From: Lysobacter capsici
Lineage (GTDB): Bacteria; Pseudomonadota; Gammaproteobacteria; Xanthomonadales; Xanthomonadaceae
Assembly (NCBI RefSeq): GCF_018732085.1
Contig: NZ_CP076103.1
Coordinates: forward strand, 4,340,001 to 4,404,000
Reading direction: 5' to 3'
Length of the DNA: 64,000 bases
Numbering within the stretch: the stretch's first letter is position 1; the number at the start of each line of letters is the position of its first letter. The position numbers were made by a program, and so were the translations under genes. Below the pieces are notes generated by a model. The model made no database searches. It was not told where the DNA came from and saw nothing but the letters and a program-made list of their open reading frames with translations. Positions 42,382 to 50,886 of the stretch are shown one piece after another.

Positions 42382-42480
42382 GGGAATCGGGAATCGGGAA
42401 TCGGGAATCGGGAATCGGAAGGAGCAAAACACCGTCGCTCCTGCTTTTACGATTCCCCACTCCCGATTCCCGATTCCCGG
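42382..42480. repeat. Heptad hairpin downstream of ompA copy 2
   Basis: Five GGGAATC units face GATTCCCCACTCCCGATTCC across the spacer seen at 40830. The element is part of the duplicated ompA cassette. On its upstream side, 42080-42380 contains the copy 1 promoter region, where I could not single out a convincing promoter. Confidence 0.85.
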
Positions 42481-42484
42481 CCCC

Positions 42485-42518
42485 AAAAAAACGAAGCCCG
42501 GCACAAGGCCGGGCTTCG
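42485..42518 (-). terminator. Intrinsic terminator of ompA copy 2
   Basis: The same 11-bp stem and T-run as at 40921-40954, located 42 bases after the stop codon of copy 2. Confidence 0.92.
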
Positions 42519-42559
42519 AAGTGCTGCGCTGCGGGCTCCGAGGAACCCGCGGGTGTCGC

Positions 42560-43639
42560 TTAGTTCTGGACGTTCAACTCGGTGCGGCGGTTCTTCTCGC
42601 TCTTGCACGCCGGCATCGTCTGCGGGGTCGGCTCCAGCGGACGGCTTTCGCCGTAGCCCACCGGTCCGATCAGACGGCCCGCGTCCACACCGTTGCTCGT
42701 CAGGTAGTCGTACGCAGCCTTCGCGCGACGCTCCGACAGCTTCTGGTTGTAGTCGTCCTTGCCGCACAGGTCGGTGTGACCGGCGACTTCGACCTTCAGG
42801 TCGGGGTAACGCTTCAGGATTTCGCTCGCTTCGCTCAGGATCGCCACCGCGTCAGGACGCAGCGTCGCCTTGTCGAAGTCGAAGTTCACGCCCTTCAGGT
42901 CGATGGTGACCGGCACCGGGCAGCCGTCCGGACCGATGGTCTGGCCAGCCTGCGAACCGGGGCACTTGTCGTCGCAGTTGTTCACGCCGTCGCCGTCGTC
43001 GTCCTTGTCCGCGCAGCCCGGCTGCACTTCCGGGGCCGGAGCCACGGCCGCAACGGGTTCCGGACCCAGCGGCACGATGATGCCGACCGAGGCCAGCACG
43101 TCGCCGAACCAGTCTTCCTGCGGCGCGTTCACGCTGCTGTCGTCGAAGTCGGCGCGGTACGCCAGCTCGGTGCGGATGCCGACGCGGCCCAGGTCACCCT
43201 GCACGCCCAGACCGACCTTGGCGGCGAAGTTGCCGTCCTTGCGGTTGCCCGGCGACAGCGGCGAAGGAATGAAGTACTCCTCTTCCGAACGCTGGTAGCC
43301 CAGGCCCATCAGCAGGTACGGGTTCCAGTTGCGGCCTTCGGTCACGAAGTGGCGGCGCAGGTCCAGCGAGATGCCGTACTGGCTCCAGTTGGCGTCCTGG
43401 TTGGCGTCGAACTTCGGGTTCTGGTAGTTCAGCTCACCGTCGAGCGACCAGTTCTTGTTCAGGAACTTGCCCAGGCCGATCGCGCCGAACGGAGCATTGC
43501 GGGTGCCGCGATCGTTGTCCTGGATGTTCATGCCGGCCGAGCCGGTCAGGTACCAACGGTCGTCGAAGTCCTGGGCGCTGGCGACCTGCGCGAGGCTCAG
43601 GCCACCCAGCAGGGCGGCGCAGAGGAGTTTCTTATTCAT
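42560..43639 (-). CDS. OmpA-family outer membrane porin/peptidoglycan anchor, copy 2
   Basis: 359 aa, offset exactly 1564 bases from copy 1. The mature protein differs at only two residues and the DNA of the C-terminal two thirds appears identical. The signal peptide is clearly different (MNKKLLCAALLGGLSLAQVASA/Q), as is the upstream DNA. Domains are as in copy 1: barrel, DxDxDGD calcium linker with Cys pairs, and OmpA peptidoglycan domain with TDLCGKDDYN and LSERRAKAAYDYL. Independent promoters and terminators suggest separate expression of the same protein. Confidence 0.94.
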   Translation of the reverse strand: MNKKLLCAALLGGLSLAQVASAQDFDDRWYLTGSAGMNIQDNDRGTRNAPFGAIGLGKFLNKNWSLDGELNYQNPKFDANQDANWSQYGISLDLRRHFVTEGRNWNPYLLMGLGYQRSEEEYFIPSPLSPGNRKDGNFAAKVGLGVQGDLGRVGIRTELAYRADFDDSSVNAPQEDWFGDVLASVGIIVPLGPEPVAAVAPAPEVQPGCADKDDDGDGVNNCDDKCPGSQAGQTIGPDGCPVPVTIDLKGVNFDFDKATLRPDAVAILSEASEILKRYPDLKVEVAGHTDLCGKDDYNQKLSERRAKAAYDYLTSNGVDAGRLIGPVGYGESRPLEPTPQTMPACKSEKNRRTELNVQN

Positions 43640-43899
43640 TGTTGTAGCTCCTGGTTCTAAAAATTATGGAAACCGCGTCTGCGAGGTTTCTACCGTTCAG
43701 GACGGTCGCCTGGACGACGCCATCCCGCGCAGAGTAGGTTTGCCAACGTGAAAGCGGTGTTAACAAGCGTCTAACATTCGACCGAGTTCCGTGAATTCTG
43801 AGACTGGGTCGCCCTGCGTTCAGTTTCGCGAGGGCGACCCGTTCAGCGCGGAACTGCACTTATAAGGTGTGCAATCGGCCGGTGATCGGCGCCGGCGGC

Positions 43900-45357
43900 T
43901 TACTTGCCGGCCTGGCTGAACAGCGCCATGAACTGGGTGACCGGCAGGGCTTCGAGCTCGGCCGGGTTGTTGGCCAGGGCCAGCAGGCGGTCGGCCTGGG
44001 CGGCCGGCAGCTTGGCGCGCACGGCGGCTTCGAACTTGGCCATCAGCACCGGGATGCCTTCGGCGCGGCGCTTGCGGTGGCCGATCGGAAAGTCGATGGA
44101 CACCTTGTCGGTGGACGAACCGTCCTTGAAGAACACCTGCACCGAGTTGCCGATGTAGCGCTTGTCGGGGTCGAAGTAGTCCTTGGTGAACTGCTCGTTC
44201 TCCTTGACCGTCATCTTGTCGCGCAGCGCGTCGATGCGCGGGTCGGCGGCGATGGCGTCGACGTAGTCGTCGGCGGTCAGGCGGCCGAAGATCAGCGGTA
44301 CGGCGACCATGTACTGCAGGCAGTGGTCGCGGTCGGCGTAGTTGGCCAGCGGGCCGGTCTTGTCGATGATGCGCACGCCGGCTTCCTGGGTTTCCAGCTC
44401 GATGCGTTCGATCTGGTCCAGTTTGTCCTTGACCTGATCGTGCAGCTTCATCGCGCACTCGACCGCGGTCTGGGCGTGGAACTCAGCCGGGAAGCTGATC
44501 TTGAACAGCACGTTCTCCATCACGTAGCTGCCGAACGGACGCTCGAACTCGAACTGCTTGCCCTTGAAGGCGATGTCGTAGAAGCCCCAGGTCTTGACCG
44601 ACAGCGCGCTCGGGTAGCCGACCACGCCCTTGACGGCGTTGAGCGCGTGGGTGACGGCGCGGCGGCAGGCGTCGCCGGCGGCCCAGCTCTTGCGCGGGCC
44701 GGTGTTCGGCGCGTGGCGGTAGGTGCGCAGCACGCCGTTGTCGATCCACGAGTGCGACACGGCGGTCACGATGGCTTCTTTATTGCCGCCCAGCATCTGG
44801 GTGGTGACGGCGGTCGAGGCCAGACGGACCAGGATCACGTGGTCCAGGCCGACCCGGTTGAACGAATTCTTGAGCGCGTAGCCGCCCTGGATTTCGTGGG
44901 CCTTGATCGCGTGGCCGAGCACGTCGCGCACGGTCATGGCCTGGCCGCCTTCGGCCTCGGCCTTGCGGCCCAGGTAGTCGGCGACGCCGAGGATCGCGCC
45001 GAGGTTGTCGGACGGGTGGCCCCATTCGGCCGCCAGCCAGGTGTCGTTGAAGTCGAGCCAGCGGATCTGCACGCCGATGTTGTAGGCGGCCTGGACCGGG
45101 TCGAGCTCGTGCGCGGTGTACGGCACGCGCGCGCCGCCGGTCATGCCGGCGCCGGGCACCAGCGGGCCGAGGTGCTTGACGCATTCGGGGTGGTCCATCG
45201 CCATCGCCGCGCAGGCCAGCGAGTCGAGCAGCATGTAGCGCGCGGTATCAAAGGCTTCCTTCGAATCGATCTGGTAATCGGCGACGTAGTCGGCGATGTC
45301 GACCATCGGCTTGTCGGGATCGGGGCGGACGGTCGAACGGATGTCGAAGTGGCTCAT
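43900..45357 (-). CDS. prpD: 2-methylcitrate dehydratase (MmgE/PrpD family)
   Basis: A 485-aa cytoplasmic enzyme of the methylcitrate cycle; it dehydrates 2-methylcitrate to methyl-aconitate during propionate use. Family motifs include 'RYMLLDSLACAAMAMDHPEC', 'RWLDFNDTWLAAEWGHPSDN' and 'AGDACRRAVTHAL'. It matches PrpD in length (about 483) and N-terminal segment. No prpB, prpC, acnD or prpF is in the window, so the gene stands alone here. Some PrpD proteins also act on citrate. Confidence 0.93.
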   Translation of the reverse strand: MSHFDIRSTVRPDPDKPMVDIADYVADYQIDSKEAFDTARYMLLDSLACAAMAMDHPECVKHLGPLVPGAGMTGGARVPYTAHELDPVQAAYNIGVQIRWLDFNDTWLAAEWGHPSDNLGAILGVADYLGRKAEAEGGQAMTVRDVLGHAIKAHEIQGGYALKNSFNRVGLDHVILVRLASTAVTTQMLGGNKEAIVTAVSHSWIDNGVLRTYRHAPNTGPRKSWAAGDACRRAVTHALNAVKGVVGYPSALSVKTWGFYDIAFKGKQFEFERPFGSYVMENVLFKISFPAEFHAQTAVECAMKLHDQVKDKLDQIERIELETQEAGVRIIDKTGPLANYADRDHCLQYMVAVPLIFGRLTADDYVDAIAADPRIDALRDKMTVKENEQFTKDYFDPDKRYIGNSVQVFFKDGSSTDKVSIDFPIGHRKRRAEGIPVLMAKFEAAVRAKLPAAQADRLLALANNPAELEALPVTQFMALFSQAGK

Positions 45358-45589
45358 GGGTACGGGGGCCTGCGGACGGGTGAGTTAGCCCGCTATTTTG
45401 CCAGACTCGGGCGACGCGGGGCGGCGGCGGACCCGGCGCGGTCGTGGTGCGGGCCGATCACGCATCGTTTCCGCACCGGTTCGGGCTTCAACAATCAGCG
45501 CGCTTGATGCGAATTGATCGCAATTACAGAACGATCAGGCACAGCGGTCCAACTTGGAAATCGCCCCGGCGAGGATCACCCTGAGGGGC

Positions 45590-46381
45590 ATGGACATCCC
45601 TACTCGCCTGCCTACGCTGTTTTTGTCCCACGGTTCGCCGATGCTCGCGCTGGAGGATTCGCCGGCCGGGCGCTTCCTCGACCAACTCGGCCAGCAACTG
45701 CCGTGGCCGCGCGCGATCGTGATCGCCTCGGCGCATTTCATGACCGACCGGCCGATGGTCGGCGGCCACGACCGGCCGCACACCGTGCACGACTTCGGCG
45801 GCTTTCCGCAGCCGCTGTACCAGATCCAGTACCCGGCGCCGGGGCATGCGCGCCTGGCCGAGCAGATCACCCAACGCCTGGTCGACGCCGGGCTCAACGC
45901 CAAGCTGCGCGACAACCACGGTCTCGACCACGGCGTGTGGGTGCCGCTGCGACGCATGTACCCGCAGGCCGATATTCCGGTGGTGCCGGTGTCGGTCATG
46001 CCGCATGGAACGGCGGCGCAGCACTATGCCGTCGGGCAAGCCTTGGCGGCGTTGCGGGACGAAGGGGTGTTGGTGATCGGCTCGGGCGGGTTCGTGCATA
46101 ACCTGGGCGACCTGGACTGGTCGCACCGCGATGCGCCGATGCCGGCGTGGGCGGCGGAGTTCAGCGCCTGGATGCATGAGAAATTGGCCGCGCGCGATCA
46201 TGCGGCGCTGCTGGACTGGCAGGCGCAGGCGCCCAATGCGCGGCATGCGCATCCGACCGTGGAGCATCTGATGCCGTTGTTCGTGGCGATGGGTGCGGCC
46301 GGCGAGGCGCCGGGGGTGCGGACGATTCATCGGTCGCATGAGATGGGGTCGTTGGCGTTGGATGCGTTTGCGTTTGATTGA
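45590..46381 (+). CDS. ygiD: Class III extradiol dioxygenase, DODA/YgiD type
   Basis: 263 aa from ATG 45590, preceded by GAGGGG. Members are zinc- or iron-dependent 4,5-DOPA dioxygenase-like enzymes. Metal and catalytic His candidates are in FLSHGSPML (residues ~12-20), ASAHFMTDRP, DHGVWVPLRRMYP and the C-terminal HPTVEHLMP. 'GSGGFVHNLGDLDW' is a typical YgiD block. Length matches (about 260-270). Physiological substrate in bacteria is unsettled. Twelve residues upstream of this Met are open but weakly supported. Confidence 0.88.
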   Translation: MDIPTRLPTLFLSHGSPMLALEDSPAGRFLDQLGQQLPWPRAIVIASAHFMTDRPMVGGHDRPHTVHDFGGFPQPLYQIQYPAPGHARLAEQITQRLVDAGLNAKLRDNHGLDHGVWVPLRRMYPQADIPVVPVSVMPHGTAAQHYAVGQALAALRDEGVLVIGSGGFVHNLGDLDWSHRDAPMPAWAAEFSAWMHEKLAARDHAALLDWQAQAPNARHAHPTVEHLMPLFVAMGAAGEAPGVRTIHRSHEMGSLALDAFAFD

Positions 46382-46435
46382 TTCGCGGTGGTGAGGGTGC
46401 GCCGGGGCGAGGGGTTCGCGGTGGCGTGAGGTTCG

Positions 46436-47187
46436 CGGTCGCGGCTTGCGCCGCTCCTACAGGGAGGCCATGTGGCTTTTGCCTCATTTCAGTCATCGCT
46501 TCCAGCGCTGCGAAGCCTCTAACTCGCGTTAGCAAACGCACACCCGGAGGGCGGCGTGCAGGATGCACGCCGTGCGCCACCGGGACATGGATGTCCCGTG
46601 TGGCGCATGCTCGCGTCTGCTCCGCACTTGCGGGCACTTGATTCAAGAAAAAGCGTTTTTCTTTGGTTACCTTTCTTTTGTCGCTTTTGACAAAAGAAAG
46701 TAACTCGGCCGCTTGCGGACGAAAGCTGTTGATCCTGCCTTTGGCTTCAAAGGCTCTAAAGCTTCAAAGCTTCAAGAGCTGCAAGCAGGATCAAAAGCTT
46801 CCGCCACTAAAGCGGCGGGTCACTTTCTTTTGTCTAAAGCGACAAAAGTCCGTCTGGATTCCCTTCGGTCAAAAGGTAACCAAAGAAAAACGCTTTTCTT
46901 TGAATCAAGTGCCCGCACGATCGGTGCAGACGCAGGCATGCGCCACACGGGACATCCTGTCCCGGTGGCGCACGGCGCACATCCCTGTGCGCCGCCCTCC
47001 GGGTGTGCTTTTGCTAACGCGAGCTACAAGCCTCGCAGCGCTGGATGAACTGCAAGACTTCATGCAAAAGCCGCATGGCCTGCCTGTAGGAGCGACGCAA
47101 GTCGCGACCGCGGGAGTGCAACTACGGCGCGGGTTGCGAGGTTGTCGCGATGGCGCGGTCGCGACTCGCGTCGCTCCTACAGGGAGG
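46436..47187. repeat. Giant palindromic element B (~750 bp)
   Basis: Second copy of element A. Left arm 46436-46720 and right arm 46870-47110 mirror each other: GCTAACGCGAG / CTCGCGTTAGC, CACCCGGAGGGCGGCG / CGCCGCCCTCCGGGTG, TTTCTTTGGTTACCTTTCTT and its complement. The centre has GATCCTGC / GCAGGATC, so the whole unit can fold as one hairpin. The right end adds a CTGTAGGAGCGACGC hairpin (47089-47187). An insertion 'TCCGTCTGGATTCCCTTCGG' near 46850 is absent from A. No gene assigned in 46382-47352. Confidence 0.88.
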
Positions 47188-47352
47188 CCATGAGGGACGC
47201 GATCCGCTGTATGCGGGAAAAGCGCTAATCCGCGCGGCCAGGCGAATACGGGCATGACGCAACTTCGGGTTTCGATCCAGCGTAAACGCAATTCAAAAAA
47301 GCCATCGAATCTTTCAGGCTGATGCCACCCCAAATACAAGAAGGCACACCCC

Positions 47353-48267
47353 TCACCCACCCCGCTCCCACGGCGGCACCTCGCCGAACGACTGCGCCAC
47401 GAAATCCACGAACGCCCGCACCCGCGACGGGACGAACCGGCGCTGCGGCATCACCGCGTGGATCGCGGTGTCGGGCAGTTCGTACTCGGGGAGCACCTGC
47501 ACCAGGCGCCCGGCGCGCAGGTCGTCGTGGACGTGCCAGGTCGAGAAATGGGCGATGCCCAGGCCGGCGATCGCCGCGTCGCGCAGGACTTCGCCGAAAT
47601 TGCTCTCCAGCCGGCCGTTGACCCGCACCGTGCTGGCATGGCCATCGCGGTCGATGAAACGCCAGTATTCCATCCGCCCCTGCGCGCCGACCAGCAGCAG
47701 GCATTCGTGCTCGACCAGGTCCTGCGGCACCCGCGGTGCGACGCGCTGGCGCAGGTAGTCGGGTGAGGCGGCCAGCACGCGCCGGTTGTGGGCGAGTTTG
47801 CGCGCGACCAGAGTCGAGTCGTCGAGCGCGCCGATCCGGATCGCCAGGTCCATGCCCGAGGCGATCAGGTCCAGGCGTTCGTCGTTGAGGTTCACGCTCA
47901 GCCGCACCAACGGGTAGCGGCGCTGGAACTCGGGCAGCAGCGGCGAGATGTACTGGCGGCCGAACGAGGCCGAGGTGGTGACCCGCAGCAGGCCGGACGG
48001 TTCGCTGCGGGCCTGGCGCAGGTCCGAGGTCAGCGCGTCGAGGTCCTCGATCAGGGCGCGGCCGCGCTCGGCCAGGGCCATGCCCTCGGCGGTCGGGTGC
48101 AGTTGCCGGGTGGTCCGGTGCAGCAGGCGCACGCCGAGGTCGCGCTCCAGCCGCTTGAGGCGCTGGCTGGCGACCGCGACCGACAGGTCCAGGCTGCGCG
48201 CGGCGGCGCTGATCGAGCCCAGGTCGAGCACGCGCAGGAACAGGTTGAGGTCGTCGACGCGGTCCAT
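47353..48267 (-). CDS. LysR-family transcriptional regulator (divergent from MFS gene)
   Basis: A 304-aa LTTR. The N-terminal winged HTH reads LNLFLRVLDLGSISAAARSL then SVAVASQRLKRLERDLGVRL. The effector-binding periplasmic-protein-like domain (about 90-300) contains 'GLLRVTTSASFGRQYISPL' and 'AIRIGALDDSTLVARKLA'. It resembles the CrgA/AaeR-type branch. It is divergently transcribed from the MFS gene at 48368 across 100 bases that hold a perfect palindrome, so it very likely controls that transporter. Effector unknown. Confidence 0.92.
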   Translation of the reverse strand: MDRVDDLNLFLRVLDLGSISAAARSLDLSVAVASQRLKRLERDLGVRLLHRTTRQLHPTAEGMALAERGRALIEDLDALTSDLRQARSEPSGLLRVTTSASFGRQYISPLLPEFQRRYPLVRLSVNLNDERLDLIASGMDLAIRIGALDDSTLVARKLAHNRRVLAASPDYLRQRVAPRVPQDLVEHECLLLVGAQGRMEYWRFIDRDGHASTVRVNGRLESNFGEVLRDAAIAGLGIAHFSTWHVHDDLRAGRLVQVLPEYELPDTAIHAVMPQRRFVPSRVRAFVDFVAQSFGEVPPWERGG

Positions 48268-48273
48268 GGACTT

Positions 48274-48288
48274 TCAACGATTCGTTGA
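48274..48288. promoter_or_regulatory. LysR-type palindrome TCAACGA-T-TCGTTGA
   Basis: A perfect 7-1-7 inverted repeat in the LysR/MFS divergent gap, 7 bases from the LysR start codon. It is compatible with the T-N11-A rule for LTTR boxes. Binding by the neighbouring LysR is inferred. Confidence 0.6.
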
Positions 48289-48367
48289 TAGTGATTCCGC
48301 ATACTGGCGGTTTTTCCACAAGATGCAACGGACCACACTGCCGCATCGTTTCCATGGATGCGCCCGC

Positions 48368-49627
48368 ATGCACGCTACATCGTCCGCTCCCGCCGCCCGC
48401 AAGGGGCTGCCCGTCGCGCTGTACGCGCTGACGGTCGGTGCCTTCGGCATCGGCACCACCGAGTTCGTGATCATGGGCCTGCTGCTGCAGGTCGCCGCCG
48501 ACCTGCAGGTCGGGCTGGCCGCGGCCGGGCTGCTGATTTCCGGCTACGCGCTGGGCGTGTTCGTCGGCGCGCCGGTGCTGACCATCGCCACCGGGCGCAT
48601 GCCGCGCAAGGCGGTGCTGGTCGCGCTGATGGTCATCTTCACCCTGGGCAACATCGTCTGCGCGATCGCGCCGAACTACACCGTGCTGATGATCGCGCGG
48701 GTGATCACCTCGCTGGCGCACGGCACCTTCTTCGGCGTCGGCGCGGTGGTCGCGACCGGGCTGGTGCCGGCCGACAAGAAAGCTTCGGCGATCTCGATCA
48801 TGTTCACCGGCCTGACCGTGGCGACCTTGCTCGGGGTGCCGGCCGGCGCGTGGCTGGGCCTGCATTACGGCTGGCGTTCGACCTTCTGGGCGGTGTCGGT
48901 GATCGGCGTGATCGCGACGATCGTCATCGCCACCTTGGTGCCGAAGGACAAGAGCAAACCCGAGCCGGTCGCGCTGCGCCGCGAGGTCAAGGCGGTGGTG
49001 CATCCGCAGGTGCTGCTCGGCCTGGCGATGACGGTGCTCGGCTTCGCCGGCGTGTTCACCGTGTACACCTTCATCCAGCCGATTTTGACCCGCATCAGCG
49101 GTTTCAGCGAGGCGGCGGTGTCGCCGATCCTGCTGGTGTTCGGGGTCGGCATGATCCTGGGCAACATCGTCGGCGGGCGTTTGGCCGACAAGCGTTTGAC
49201 GCCGGCCTTGATCGGCACGTTGATCGCGCTGGCGGTGGTGCTGGGGGTGATGACGTTCGCCTTGCACAACCCCATCGCTGCGATTGCGTTTGTCGGTTTG
49301 CTCGGCGTGGCCGCGTTCGCGACCGTGCCGCCGCTGCAGTTGTGGGTGCTGCAGAAGACCGATCCGGCCGGGCAGAACCTGGCTTCGAGTTTGAATATCG
49401 GCGCGTTCAACCTGGGCAACGCGCTGGGCGCGTGGCTCGGCGGCGCGGTGATCGAGCATGGCCCGGGGTTGGGCGCGGTGACTTGGGTGGCGGCGTTGGT
49501 GACGCTCTCAGGTTTGGTGCTGGCGGTGTGGGCGGCGCGGTTGGATCGGCCGGGGCGGGTGTCGACGCATGGCGGTGCGGATGCGTCGAACGAGGACGAT
49601 GCGGCAGCGGCGTGCGCGGTGGTTTGA
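48368..49627 (+). CDS. MFS transporter, AraJ/YdhP-like (DHA1 type)
   Basis: A 419-aa inner-membrane transporter with 12 hydrophobic segments. TM1 carries the signature 'GAFGIGTTEFVIMGLL'; 'HGTFFGVGAVVATGLV' and 'LGVPAGAWLGLHYGWRSTFW' correspond to the DHA1 antiport motif C region. This matches drug- or sugar-efflux proteins such as AraJ and YdhP. ATG 48368 follows the divergent LysR gap. It is probably LysR-controlled. The C-terminus beyond about residue 395 is hydrophilic. The substrate is unknown. Confidence 0.9.
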   Translation: MHATSSAPAARKGLPVALYALTVGAFGIGTTEFVIMGLLLQVAADLQVGLAAAGLLISGYALGVFVGAPVLTIATGRMPRKAVLVALMVIFTLGNIVCAIAPNYTVLMIARVITSLAHGTFFGVGAVVATGLVPADKKASAISIMFTGLTVATLLGVPAGAWLGLHYGWRSTFWAVSVIGVIATIVIATLVPKDKSKPEPVALRREVKAVVHPQVLLGLAMTVLGFAGVFTVYTFIQPILTRISGFSEAAVSPILLVFGVGMILGNIVGGRLADKRLTPALIGTLIALAVVLGVMTFALHNPIAAIAFVGLLGVAAFATVPPLQLWVLQKTDPAGQNLASSLNIGAFNLGNALGAWLGGAVIEHGPGLGAVTWVAALVTLSGLVLAVWAARLDRPGRVSTHGGADASNEDDAAAACAVV

Positions 49628-49705
49628 GTCGTTGAGTCGACGGTTCGGCGACGATCGATACCTGCACAGACACCTGGACGTATGCACGCATTCGCTTTTT
49701 CTCGT

Positions 49706-49817
49706 CATTCCCGCGAACGCGGACTCGGCTTTCACTCGGCGAAAGCCGAGCATCCAATGACTTACCCCACCACTGCACGAAAGTCGCTGGATTCCCGCGT
49801 TCGCGGGAATGACGGCT
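49706..49817. repeat. REP-like inverted repeat (CGTCATTCCCGCGAACGCGG)
   Basis: CGTCATTCCCGCGAACGCGG (49706) pairs with CCGCGTTCGCGGGAATGACG (ending about 49814). An inner pair CGGCTTTC / GAAAGCCG is also present. Same family as 816-976. It lies between two convergent genes. Confidence 0.85.
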
Positions 49818-49858
49818 GGAGAGGACGCGAAGCAGCCACACCACCGCGCCACTTAACG

Positions 49859-50764
49859 TCACTGCACAGCAACAAACCCCGGCAACCCGACCAACCGCTC
49901 ACGCAAGAACTCCAGAAACACCCGCGTGCGCAACGGCAAATATCGCCGCGCCGGATACAGCAGATACACCTCATGCGCCGATGCCCGCCATTGCGGCAAC
50001 ACCCAGCTCAGTTCGCCGCTGTCGATCAGGTCCTGCACCAACCACGCCGGCGCCAAGCCCACGCCCGCGCCGATCAAGAAACTTTCGCGTATCCCCAGCG
50101 AGTTGTTGATCCGATAGCGGCCGTTCGCCTGCAAGCGCTGCACTTCGCCATTCGGCCCTTGCAGCTCGACACTCTCGCTGGCCCAGGCGAAGCGCAGGTA
50201 GTTGTGGCCCAGCACATCCTCCGGCGTTTCGATCGGCGCATGCGCGCGCAGATACGCCTGCGAGGCGACCAGCCCGCGCGGCGACAGCGCGATCCGGCGC
50301 GCGACCGCGTTCGGCGGCAGGTTCGCGCCGAGCCGCAAGGCCGCGTCCATGCCCTCCTCGACCAGATCGACATAGCGATCGTTGAGGATCAACTCGATCT
50401 CGATCTGCGGATACAGCGCCAGGAAGTCCTGCACCAGCCGATTGAGCCGCAACACGCCGATGCTGACCGGCGCGCTCACCCGCAGCAGCCCAGCCGGGGT
50501 TTCGGTCAGGCCGCGCGCGTCGGCGACGGCTTCGCCGTAGTCCTCCAGCACCCGCCGCACGCGTTCGTAGAAACGCTTGCCTTGCTCGGTCGGCGCCAGG
50601 TGGGTCGTGCTGCGTTGAAGCAGGCGCACGCCCAGCTCCTGTTCGAGCGCGGCGACGGTCTTGCTGACGGTCGGCTGGGTGGTCTGCAGCTCGCGCGCGA
50701 CCGCCGACAGGCTGCCGAGCTCGACCGCGCGCACGAAGGTGCGCATGCCGCGAAGGGTGTCCAT
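49859..50764 (-). CDS. LysR-family transcriptional regulator (divergent from SGNH hydrolase)
   Basis: A 301-aa LTTR. The HTH reads MRTFVRAVELGSLSAVARE then QPTVSKTVAALEQELGVRL. The effector domain includes 'GLLRVSAPVSIGVLRLNRLV' and 'DAALRLGANLPPNAVARRI'. It is divergent from the 50887 hydrolase with a 122-base gap containing an inverted repeat. It likely represses or activates the hydrolase and possibly the alcohol dehydrogenase behind it. Confidence 0.92.
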   Translation of the reverse strand: MDTLRGMRTFVRAVELGSLSAVARELQTTQPTVSKTVAALEQELGVRLLQRSTTHLAPTEQGKRFYERVRRVLEDYGEAVADARGLTETPAGLLRVSAPVSIGVLRLNRLVQDFLALYPQIEIELILNDRYVDLVEEGMDAALRLGANLPPNAVARRIALSPRGLVASQAYLRAHAPIETPEDVLGHNYLRFAWASESVELQGPNGEVQRLQANGRYRINNSLGIRESFLIGAGVGLAPAWLVQDLIDSGELSWVLPQWRASAHEVYLLYPARRYLPLRTRVFLEFLRERLVGLPGFVAVQ

Positions 50765-50779
50765 GGGTCTCCCGCGATG

Positions 50780-50798
50780 TCATTCCGAAATGGAATGA
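50780..50798. promoter_or_regulatory. LysR-type inverted repeat TCATTCC-GAAAT-GGAATGA
   Basis: A perfect 7-5-7 inverted repeat starting 16 bases upstream of the LysR start and 89 bases upstream of the hydrolase start. Its ATTCC-N5-GGAAT core fits an LTTR box. Regulator assignment is inferred. Confidence 0.6.
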
Positions 50799-50886
50799 AG
50801 CCTATGCGATCTTGCCCGCTACCACCCGATAACGGAAGAACCGATGGTGCCCTGGTCGAATCCCCGACGCTTCCCGGTTCCCGCTC

